A stretch of DNA of 6,527 bases from Flavobacteriales bacterium (lineage in GTDB: Bacteria; Bacteroidota; Bacteroidia; Flavobacteriales; Flavobacteriaceae). How positions within the stretch are numbered: the first letter of the stretch is position 1; every line of letters begins with the position of its first letter. The DNA is taken from the NCBI GenBank assembly GCA_027033875.1, contig JALVKK010000003.1:1-6527 (forward strand). The letters run 5' to 3'. A program made the translations under genes and the position numbers. Positions 1 to 5,473 of the stretch are shown piece by piece. The notes beneath the pieces are model-generated. The model worked only from the letters and a program-made list of their open reading frames with translations, made no database searches and was not told where the DNA came from.

Positions 1-229
1 CTGTGGTTTTGGGCAATCCTTTCCCCGGAACTATTATATTTTGTCTGAAATTTCGTTTCGGATTGATTTCTTCATCTTTTGGCTTTGGTGCCGGTAAAGA
101 TTTCATTGTACTCAATGGCGGTATTATCCGAACCGGATCAGAAGTCATCACAAATCCGGGCTTGTTTTGTGCCGTTAAGTTGATGCCGGTTAGTATTATC
201 ATAAAAAAATTTAAAAAAAATAGTCTCAT
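1..229 (-). CDS. Secreted protein of unknown function, N-terminal fragment (runs off the left edge)
   Basis: The reverse strand reads open from an ATG at 229 to the window edge, giving the first 76 residues. It begins MRLFFLNFFMIILTGINLTA, a short basic start followed by a hydrophobic core, and a likely signal-peptidase site lies after LTA or LTAQ, so the product is probably exported. After the signal comes a Pro/Lys-rich, probably unstructured stretch (residues about 34-60, containing PAPKPKDEE) and then IIVPGKGLPK at 65-74. No stop interrupts the frame further upstream, but no other ATG lies there and only this start gives a clean signal peptide. I do not recognise the family; it could be a surface or type IX-secreted protein, whose sorting domain would lie outside the window. 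A TAnnTTTG box lies about 33 bp upstream. The gene is divergent from the methyltransferase. The plus-strand reading frame over the same bases is a shadow. Confidence 0.72.
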   Translation of the reverse strand, partial: MRLFFLNFFMIILTGINLTAQNKPGFVMTSDPVRIIPPLSTMKSLPAPKPKDEEINPKRNFRQNIIVPGKGLPKTT

Positions 230-253
230 AATTTTGATGGTTTTATATTTTTG

Positions 254-270
254 ATAGATTGCAAATCTAT
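254..270. repeat. Perfect 7-bp inverted repeat in the divergent spacer
   Basis: ATAGATT (254-260) and AATCTAT (264-270) are perfect reverse complements separated by GCA. The site overlaps the -7 box of the leftward gene, so it could be an operator. Read on the plus strand it is followed by a run of six T (273-278), so it could also be a weak terminator facing away from the leftward gene, although the stem is very AT-rich and no plus-strand gene precedes it. Chance occurrence cannot be excluded. Confidence 0.35.
262..269 (-). promoter_or_regulatory. Candidate -7 box for the left-edge secreted gene
   Basis: The reverse strand reads TAGATTTG, an exact match to the Bacteroidota housekeeping -7 consensus TAnnTTTG, 32 bp before the ATG at 229. 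A TTTG that could serve as the -33 element lies at 298-295, with 25 bp between the two, which is somewhat longer than the usual spacing of about 19-23. The box sits inside the right half of the palindrome at 254-270, so a protein bound there would block it. This is a sequence match only. Confidence 0.4.
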
Positions 271-427
271 GCTTTTTTGTTAAAGATATGCGAACAAATA
301 TCACTACTACTCGTAAAAATAGAAATCCTCTCTCTATAATAACAATTTTAAATGAAATTCCCCTGCAAAAAACGAAAAATAATGACAGGTTTGTCAATAA
401 TTTCATCGGCTTTCAACTCATATTATC

Positions 428-435
428 TATCTTTG
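428..435 (+). promoter_or_regulatory. Candidate -7 box for the methyltransferase gene
   Basis: TATCTTTG matches TAnnTTTG exactly and lies 15 bp before the ATG at 451. Transcription would start near 441, giving a leader of about 10 nt. No perfect -33 TTTG is properly spaced: the nearest candidate is TTTC at 401-404, 23 bp upstream, while a true TTTG at 390-393 is 34 bp away. The very short leader would leave no room for a ribosome-binding site, which is tolerable in this phylum. Confidence 0.45.
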
Positions 436-450
436 TAAAAAATTATAACC

Positions 451-1317
451 ATGATTCAACCGGTTGTGTCTCCGTTGTCGGGACAAGTATTATCAAAAAT
501 GATGACGGTCAAAGACCACTTGGTTTCCGGTCAATATTTTGATCTATATCACGATGCTCTATGGAATATGTTACTGACTTGTCCGGTGCCGAAAAATTTG
601 GAAAATTATTATAAATCAACAGCCTACAAACCGCATCATCATCAAAACACTTCCTTGACCGACCGCTTGTATAATCTTATTAGAAAACGTAGTTATGCTT
701 ACAAATACCGTCTGTTACGACAATATCACCCCAAAATGCAATCGGTATTGGATTACGGAACGGCAACCGGCGAATTTTTGGCATATCTGTTAAAGAAAAC
801 TTTGACGGTTTCCGGCGTTGAACCAAATAAAAACGCAAGAAAGTTAGCAAATGAAATAACTAATAATAATGTCAAAGTTTCCATTGATGAACTAACGGAC
901 AAATATGACGCCATTACCCTTTGGCATGTGCTGGAACACGTGCCGGATGTAGATGATTTAATCCATAAACTTAAAGCGCGCCTAAACAACGCCGGTATTT
1001 TGATGATTGCCGTTCCCAACTTTACGTCTTATGATGCGCAATACTACGCTGCCCATTGGGCTGCTTATGACGTACCGCGACATCTTTGGCACTTTTCACC
1101 CCTAGCCATACAAAAATTGTTTGAAAAACACCAAATGAAAGTCGTCGGACAAAAACCACTGTATTTTGACAGTTTTTATGTAAGTTTATTGTCCGAACAA
1201 TACAAAACCGGTAAAAAAAACTGGTTTAAAGCTTTCTTTACCGGCATGAAATCAAATTGGAAAGCCCGTAAAACAGGGGATTATTCCTCCTTAATTTACA
1301 TACTGCAATCAGAATGA
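451..1317 (+). CDS. Class I SAM-dependent methyltransferase
   Basis: This 288-residue protein is a complete Rossmann-fold methyltransferase of the Methyltransf_11/23 type. Motif I, the SAM-binding loop, is VLDYGTATGEFL at 99-110. The acidic residue expected to bind the ribose is Glu124 in SGVEPN. Motif IV is ITLWHVLEHVPD at 155-166, and AGILMIAVPN at 181-190 is the following strand. The first ~95 residues form a mostly helical region, and the C-terminal part contains AAYDVPRHLWHF (204-215) and DSFYVSLLSEQYKTG (240-254), which I recall as conserved in Flavobacteriia members of this family. No signal peptide or membrane segment is present, so it should be cytoplasmic. The substrate is unknown; it could be a small molecule, lipid or sugar. 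Motif I has Ala105 where the classic DxGxGxG pattern has its middle Gly. The ATG at 451 is preferred because a TAnnTTTG box lies just upstream. The gene stands alone and converges on the minus-strand operon, with 21 bp between stops. Confidence 0.88.
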   Translation: MIQPVVSPLSGQVLSKMMTVKDHLVSGQYFDLYHDALWNMLLTCPVPKNLENYYKSTAYKPHHHQNTSLTDRLYNLIRKRSYAYKYRLLRQYHPKMQSVLDYGTATGEFLAYLLKKTLTVSGVEPNKNARKLANEITNNNVKVSIDELTDKYDAITLWHVLEHVPDVDDLIHKLKARLNNAGILMIAVPNFTSYDAQYYAAHWAAYDVPRHLWHFSPLAIQKLFEKHQMKVVGQKPLYFDSFYVSLLSEQYKTGKKNWFKAFFTGMKSNWKARKTGDYSSLIYILQSE

Positions 1318-1338
1318 TTTGATTTTGACAAACTCATT

Positions 1339-2340
1339 TTACAACCGCCACTTCAAACCTAAACTAATCAGATGTGTTTTACTGTTTTTAAACAAAGGCG
1401 TTAAGTCATAATCGGCATAAACACTCCAATCGGTACCACCGACCGCACCGGTTAATCCATAAGCAAAATTGGGCATGGTATAATCATCCTTTATCACTTC
1501 GTCATGACTGTTGCCATCGGCAAAATAAGTCAATTTTTGCTTGGTAATCAAGCGGAATTTACCGTAAATACCTGCGGAAAGATTCAAATGTCCCCGTTTG
1601 GAATCGGGAAAATTCAATTCTATACTCAAAGGCACTTTAAGCCAGATATGTCGCAATTTAGAGCGTTCTAAATCGTAAGGGTGTGTTACAATATTGACAG
1701 TATCGTTTGACACAACATGATATTTGTTTCCACCGGGCTTTAAGGTATTCCAAATAAATGAAAAACCATATACCAAAAAGGCTTTTTTGTGCAAAAAATT
1801 AGTTTTCCAATCCATACCTATTTCAAAGAAGCGCGACTGAATATAACCGTACGGACTAAATTCGATACTTTCGACTTTATCGCGGTCCAATACATTATTT
1901 AATCCTAATGTTAAAAAAACATAGGTATGAGTATTTTTATTTTTACAAGACTCTCTCTTATAATAAAACCTGCTGTACAGTTTTACTTTTCTAATATTAT
2001 AAGCCGTTCGGTTATCGATAATACTATCGGTTATATATGAGCCTTTGCCAATGCGTTTTAAATCCCCCGCAAGTTTGTAAATGGTATAATCCAGATCCTC
2101 AGCATATTGTTTAGCCAAACGTTTTTTGGCCTTTTCCGCTTCTTTCTTATTGAGTTGTCGGTTGGATAGTTTATTGTCAATTTGTTGCAATTCCGTTTCA
2201 AATTGCCGGCTTTTTGACTGTACAATACTATCAATTTTACGGTTGATTTTCAACAACTTATTATTGATATCAGCTTGCGCAAAAAGCCCGGCGTAACAAA
2301 CTAATCCGAATATAAACAATAAATATTTGGTTGTTTTCAT
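1339..2340 (-). CDS. Outer-membrane beta-barrel protein with helical N-terminal domain
   Basis: The 333-residue product starts with a signal peptide (MKTTKYLLFIFGLVCYAGLF, cleavage probably after FAQ at 20-22). Residues about 24-97 are rich in Lys, Glu, Gln and Leu and predicted to be helical, probably a coiled coil (for example around QLNKKEAEKAKKRLAKQYAE, 62-81). From about 137 to the end the sequence alternates polar and hydrophobic residues as in transmembrane beta-strands: TYVFLTLGLNN, RFFEIGMDWK, AFLVYGFSFIWN, HLNLSAGIYGKFRL, FAYGLTGAVG, and the last strand THLISLGLKWRL. YADYDLTPLFK (308-318) closely resembles the signature near the C-terminus of many Bacteroidota outer-membrane barrels. 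The protein probably sits in the outer membrane with the helical part in the periplasm; its cargo or ligand is unknown. It is the last gene of the operon, 26 bp after the head-GIN gene, and I see no terminator hairpin after it. It contains three Asp-Ser/Thr-hydrophobic sites (37, 105, 213) that fit the Bacteroidota O-glycosylation motif. Confidence 0.75.
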   Translation of the reverse strand: MKTTKYLLFIFGLVCYAGLFAQADINNKLLKINRKIDSIVQSKSRQFETELQQIDNKLSNRQLNKKEAEKAKKRLAKQYAEDLDYTIYKLAGDLKRIGKGSYITDSIIDNRTAYNIRKVKLYSRFYYKRESCKNKNTHTYVFLTLGLNNVLDRDKVESIEFSPYGYIQSRFFEIGMDWKTNFLHKKAFLVYGFSFIWNTLKPGGNKYHVVSNDTVNIVTHPYDLERSKLRHIWLKVPLSIELNFPDSKRGHLNLSAGIYGKFRLITKQKLTYFADGNSHDEVIKDDYTMPNFAYGLTGAVGGTDWSVYADYDLTPLFKNSKTHLISLGLKWRL

Positions 2341-2366
2341 AATATATGTTTTTATAAATATTTTAC

Positions 2367-3095
2367 CTACCTCATTCTTTTAAGAATTATATCACCGCTG
2401 CCGAAATTATTAGTTTTCAAAACATCCGGCTCGCCGTAATAAAAGATGTTTCCGCTGCCGTAAACACGAGCATTTAATCTTTGAACGGCTTGTAAACGAA
2501 TTTCTCCGGAACCGGTTGAAGTAGCTTCTACATCTCCGGCTTTCAATTCTTTGGCACTAATCAATCCCGAACCTGTAATGGAATATTTTGCTGTTTGAGC
2601 TTGTCCGGTTAGAAAAATATCCCCCGAACCGATGAGTTTAGCCGTTAAATGGTTTACTCCGGTTTTGATATCCAACTTGCCTGAACCGATCAAATTTAAT
2701 TTGATGTTTTTCCAATCAAAAGTTTTTTCATTATAAATTTCGCCCGAGCCGGTTAAACTTATTTGTGATAAATAGTCCGCCGGTACTTCAATATCCAATT
2801 TGGTATAATGTGATATGGAAAATTCCGGATTGATACGAATAACCAGTTTGCTGCCTTTGGTATAAGTTTCGATATATTCCAAGAGGTTTTCGTCTGCGAT
2901 AATTTTTAGAGTTCCGGGCGTTCCATAAACAATTTTTACTTTAAAAGCTCCGGTTACACTTATCTTGTCATAATCGCCAACGGCTTCGGTTTCAGTGATT
3001 ATTTGCCGGTTTCCCGATACTTTTTTTGTCCAAAATTGTGCTTTTGCAGTTGTAAAACCGATGGCTAATAAAAAAATTAATACGAATTGTTTCAT
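2367..3095 (-). CDS. Head-GIN (DUF2807) beta-solenoid protein, putative adhesin
   Basis: The 242-residue product has a clear signal peptide (MKQFVLIFLLAIGFTTAKAQ, cleavage after AKA at 17-19), so it is exported. Residues 44-90 form the usual entry segment of the family (KISVTGAFKVKIVYG, then GTLKIIADENLLEYI and LVIRI). From 111 onward a Gly-Ser-Gly corner recurs seven times, at 116, 137, 156, 175, 195, 213 and 232, so each turn is 18-21 residues. This fits a right-handed beta-helix with GSG at one corner of each turn. The family is PF10988, described as a putative autotransporter adhesin head-GIN domain; that name is descriptive and no activity is established. No transmembrane anchor or lipobox Cys is seen, so it is probably periplasmic or surface-attached through a partner. 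It is fourth in the operon, 71 bp after the DYG-repeat gene; the spacer contains heptamer repeats. Confidence 0.87.
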   Translation of the reverse strand: MKQFVLIFLLAIGFTTAKAQFWTKKVSGNRQIITETEAVGDYDKISVTGAFKVKIVYGTPGTLKIIADENLLEYIETYTKGSKLVIRINPEFSISHYTKLDIEVPADYLSQISLTGSGEIYNEKTFDWKNIKLNLIGSGKLDIKTGVNHLTAKLIGSGDIFLTGQAQTAKYSITGSGLISAKELKAGDVEATSTGSGEIRLQAVQRLNARVYGSGNIFYYGEPDVLKTNNFGSGDIILKRMR

Positions 3096-3119
3096 TTTAT
3101 TTGGTTTTTCTATTAATTG

Positions 3120-3147
3120 AATTGTCAGATGTCCGATGACCGATGTC
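3120..3147. repeat. Heptamer tandem repeat in the operon spacer
   Basis: Three adjacent 7-bp units, AGATGTC (3127-3133), CGATGAC (3134-3140) and CGATGTC (3141-3147), are preceded by a degenerate fourth unit AATTGTC (3120-3126). They occupy the middle of the 71-bp gap between the DYG-repeat and head-GIN genes, the longest gap in the operon. The block is more GC-rich than its surroundings. It may be a short dispersed intergenic repeat or a site acting on the mRNA; its function is unknown. Confidence 0.4.
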
Positions 3148-3166
3148 GAAAATCTTTAAGCGCCCA

Positions 3167-4246
3167 TTACTCAATTCGAACACAACCGTAATCCGTTTTG
3201 ATTTGTATCAATGATCCGGCTTTTCGGTTTTTGTAATAACCTTCGATTTCTTTATCGCCATTGTCATTTATTTCTTTATCAATATTCAAATCGCCGGACT
3301 TAAAACAACCGTAGGTTTGTTGCATTATAAAACGGAACGCAACTTTATGCCGGTTGAATATTTTAATATTTGTATAATCGCAAGATAAATCGATCGAATC
3401 AAAATCGGGCAAAAAGCCGTCAATCTTAATAGAACCGTAATCTCCCGTAAATTTTATATAATCGACATTACCGAACGAACGGGTTTGATAATCACCTCTG
3501 CCGGTTACTTTCTTAACATTTTTGACATAAATCGCCCCGTAATCATTGTTAAATTCCAAGTTTCTGACATCATCAATTTTGATGGTACTGTAATCACTCT
3601 TTATTATCAAACGATATGCCGAAGTGATATTAATGCGGCTGTAATCGGCATTTATTTCTGCTTTTTTGACAAAATCAATGCTCGATGTTGAAAAATAATC
3701 GGTTACGATACGATTATAATCACCGGACAATTCGCCTATTTCAAAACTGCCGTAATCGGCATTTAATTCAAAATCTCCCGATAATTTATTCAGGTAAATA
3801 TGTCCGTAATCATTATTGATTTTTAAATGCCACTGCTCCGGCATGCGTATTTCGTAATTGATTTTGAAATTGATTTGTCTGTTATTTCTGCCGAAAAGCC
3901 ATGATAACCAACTGCCACCGGTTTGATTGGTATTTCCTAAAACGGTTTTGGCGGAAATTTGCGAATCGGATTGTTCAAAATTTATTTTGATTTGATCAAA
4001 ACGTTCTTCTACGGCATCGGCATCGTCGCCATCTACTTTGATATCAATCGTGATAAGCACTTGTGTTTGCTTGCCGGTTATCACATTCACATTGCCGTAA
4101 GTGTTGTCGATAAGAAGCCTTCCGGCAGTTCCGGCATCAAAACGACGTTGTATGGTTTTTAGCTTTTTGAATTTACCCTCCCGATGATTTGAAAAAACCA
4201 GTAAAGGTAAAAGCAATAAGACGATTTTAAGCCCTGTGTGTTTCAT
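3167..4246 (-). CDS. DYG-repeat beta-solenoid envelope protein (DUF4097-like)
   Basis: The 359-residue product begins with a signal peptide (MKHTGLKIVLLLLPLLVFSN) and has no lipobox, so it is probably periplasmic or surface-exposed. Residues about 30-135 form an entry domain with NTYGNVNV at 48-55 and INFKINYEIRMP at 125-136. From 141 an Asp-Tyr-(Gly/Ser) corner recurs at 146, 164, 183, 201, 218, 235, 252, 269 and 290, and the protein ends with TYG at 311 and DYG at 352. The step is 17-19 residues over most of the array and exactly 17 from 201 to 269, as expected for a beta-helix. An extra DY at 176 is off register. The layout matches a widespread Flavobacteriia family near DUF4097 whose function is unknown. 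Its start overlaps the end of the anti-sigma-like gene by 20 bp, so the two are probably translationally coupled. Next to the GSG-repeat protein it suggests a pair of solenoids with a shared role, such as structural or adhesive surface proteins, or sensing; this is inference. Confidence 0.8.
   Translation of the reverse strand: MKHTGLKIVLLLLPLLVFSNHREGKFKKLKTIQRRFDAGTAGRLLIDNTYGNVNVITGKQTQVLITIDIKVDGDDADAVEERFDQIKINFEQSDSQISAKTVLGNTNQTGGSWLSWLFGRNNRQINFKINYEIRMPEQWHLKINNDYGHIYLNKLSGDFELNADYGSFEIGELSGDYNRIVTDYFSTSSIDFVKKAEINADYSRINITSAYRLIIKSDYSTIKIDDVRNLEFNNDYGAIYVKNVKKVTGRGDYQTRSFGNVDYIKFTGDYGSIKIDGFLPDFDSIDLSCDYTNIKIFNRHKVAFRFIMQQTYGCFKSGDLNIDKEINDNGDKEIEGYYKNRKAGSLIQIKTDYGCVRIE
3435..3811 (-). 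repeat. Coding DNA repeat encoding the DYG corners
   Basis: On the plus strand the octamer CYGTAATC (coding strand GATTACRG) occurs at 3435, 3537, 3588, 3639, 3750 and 3804. All spacings are multiples of three, and two successive ones are exactly 51 bp, which equals one 17-residue solenoid turn. The octamer covers the Asp-Tyr codons GAT-TAC. Codon choice is thus conserved across turns while the bases between have diverged, which suggests growth by old tandem duplication. Confidence 0.6.
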
Positions 4247-4760
4247 TTTGACGGGTTTTATTTTCTTTTATTTTTTTAATTTCTTGTTTGACAAATTGCA
4301 AAATGTCAATCCGTTGTTGATAGTTTTCAATCATCGCATTCAGAATATATTTATCGTGATTGACCCGGTAATCTTCCACCAACCGACAATAATCTTTTTC
4401 CAATTGATTGATTCGTCCCATAGCATCATCAAAAACTTTTTGAGTTTCCGGCGTTTTCTCCGATTTTATCTGCTTTATTTCCGTTTTGATAATTCCCGAA
4501 AAATATTGTTCATTTTGTTGTATTTCAACATCTTTCGTCTGCATTTGTTTAGAAAACTTGTAATATTGTCCGGCAACCGATATCAGTATTATGACAGATG
4601 CGGCTGCCAATAGTTTCTTATAATATCGTCTGACGAAACCAATCTGATATTGCTGATTTTGCGATTTCAATTTTTTCTGAAATCTTTCTTCATGTCCGGT
4701 TTTCAGTTTATAGATATTTATTTGCTCTTTGTTTTTATCAATAAATTTTTTTAGATGCAT
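4227..4760 (-). CDS. Single-pass membrane protein, probable anti-sigma factor of the adjacent ECF sigma
   Basis: The 177-residue product has a basic N-terminal part of about 48 residues, one hydrophobic segment at about 50-66 (LLAAASVIILISVAG), and a long charged C-terminal part. The N-terminus has many Lys and Arg just before the segment (RRYYKK, 44-49), so it should be cytoplasmic with residues 67-177 in the periplasm. The C-terminal part is almost entirely helical and coiled-coil-like (QTQKVFDDAMGRINQLEKDY-like heptads around 106-124 and AMIENYQQRIDILQFVKQEI at 142-161). There is no zinc-binding HxxxCxxC motif of the ZAS anti-sigma type. The anti-sigma call rests on its topology, its place 10 bp after the sigma gene, and its resemblance in layout to proteins found next to ECF sigma genes in Flavobacteriia. 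It overlaps the DYG-repeat gene by 20 bp. It could instead be a plain membrane scaffold. Confidence 0.6.
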   Translation of the reverse strand: MHLKKFIDKNKEQINIYKLKTGHEERFQKKLKSQNQQYQIGFVRRYYKKLLAAASVIILISVAGQYYKFSKQMQTKDVEIQQNEQYFSGIIKTEIKQIKSEKTPETQKVFDDAMGRINQLEKDYCRLVEDYRVNHDKYILNAMIENYQQRIDILQFVKQEIKKIKENKTRQNETHRA

Positions 4761-4770
4761 TATTTATTGG

Positions 4771-5397
4771 TTAATCGGTTATGTTTTCTAAATTTTCTTT
4801 CAATTTTTGCTTAGCTCGTGATACCAACGTTCGCACATTGGCATATGACAGATTTAATATTTGCATCATTTCTTCATAGTCATATCCTTCGAGAAAGTAC
4901 AAATTCACTGCAACACGATAATTATCTCTCAAACGGTTAATGGCGTCGAGTACCAATTCAATTTTGACTTTATTTTCGTCTATATCTATATCCGGTTCGG
5001 ATTCGATTACGGTATCTATTCTATCTATACACGTCATATTTTTACGTTGGCGTAACCACGACAAAGCTTCGTTGACAACTATGCGTTTGAGCCAAGCGCC
5101 GAAACTTGCCTTAGCTTTGTAACTGTGTAATTTGTCAAACGCCTTGATAAAAGCTTCTTGCATGACATCTTCGGCATCGTCGCAATTGCCGGTAATCCGT
5201 ACGGCTACTTGATACATTGCTTTTGCATAACGTTGATACACAGCTATTTGCGCCTTTTGATCACGGCGTTTACAAGCCTCCAACAGCATTGTTATGTCGT
5301 CATTTTTATCCAACCGGTTTTGAAATTTGTCATTATAAAGATACAGATATTCTTTTTTTGTTACACTATGTTTTAGAAAAAAAATTATCTTTGTCAT
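4771..5397 (-). CDS. ECF-type RNA polymerase sigma factor (sigma-70 family)
   Basis: Region 2 spans about 50-118: DDAEDVMQEAFIKAFDKL (73-90) is the core-binding and -10-recognition helix pair, and FGAWLKRIVVNEALSWLRQR (99-118) includes the region 2.4 signature. A short acidic linker (133-141) is followed by region 4 at about 146-203, where LEGYDYEEMMQILNLSYANV (169-188) with RTLVSRAKQKLKENL (189-203) is the helix-turn-helix that reads the -35 element. No region 1 or 3 is present, as is usual in ECF factors. At 208 residues from the ATG at 5397 it has about 28 residues more than usual before the conserved start. A TTG at 5313 (Leu29) would give 180 residues beginning (M)DKNDDITMLLEAC, which fits the family better, so the true start is uncertain. 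It heads the operon; the sigma family and the membrane partner next to it suggest control by release from the membrane. Confidence 0.93.
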   Translation of the reverse strand: MTKIIFFLKHSVTKKEYLYLYNDKFQNRLDKNDDITMLLEACKRRDQKAQIAVYQRYAKAMYQVAVRITGNCDDAEDVMQEAFIKAFDKLHSYKAKASFGAWLKRIVVNEALSWLRQRKNMTCIDRIDTVIESEPDIDIDENKVKIELVLDAINRLRDNYRVAVNLYFLEGYDYEEMMQILNLSYANVRTLVSRAKQKLKENLENITD

Positions 5398-5411
5398 TGT
5401 TAATCAAAAAA

Positions 5412-5444
5412 TTTCCCGTCAGCCGGATTTTATTCTTATTTTTG
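5412..5444 (+). promoter_or_regulatory. Candidate promoter for the DUF2723 gene
   Basis: TATTTTTG at 5437-5444 matches TAnnTTTG, with TTTC at 5412-5415 as a near-match -33 element 21 bp upstream. Transcription would start near 5450, giving a leader of about 23 nt before the ATG at 5474. A second plus-strand TAnnTTTG (TATCTTTG, 5386-5393) lies inside the start of the divergent sigma gene with a poorer spacing. No equally good box is seen for the leftward sigma operon in this spacer. Confidence 0.4.
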
Positions 5445-5473
5445 TTTTTAATTATTAATTTAAGTTATATCAA

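Noticed and set aside
3..254. Plus-strand open frame of 83 codons
   Set aside because: It lies opposite the leftward gene whose product has a clean signal peptide; its own translation has no recognisable features and no promoter.
288..542. Plus-strand open frame overlapping the methyltransferase start
   Set aside because: It is in another frame, has a low-complexity composition typical of translated spacer, and overlaps about 90 bp of a well-supported gene.
1318..1338. Possible bidirectional terminator between the converging genes
   Set aside because: Only a 4-bp TTTG/CAAA stem can be drawn and no T run follows on either strand.
3435..3811. Regular octamer spacing as a possible CRISPR array
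   Set aside because: The repeats are 8 bp, in frame, and encode the DY corners of the solenoid protein; there are no conserved 24-40 bp repeats with unique spacers.
4236..4613. Plus-strand frame of 125 codons rich in Phe and Ile
   Set aside because: It is antisense to the Lys-rich anti-sigma-like gene; the Phe-rich look comes from reading AAA/GAA codons backwards and does not indicate a membrane protein.
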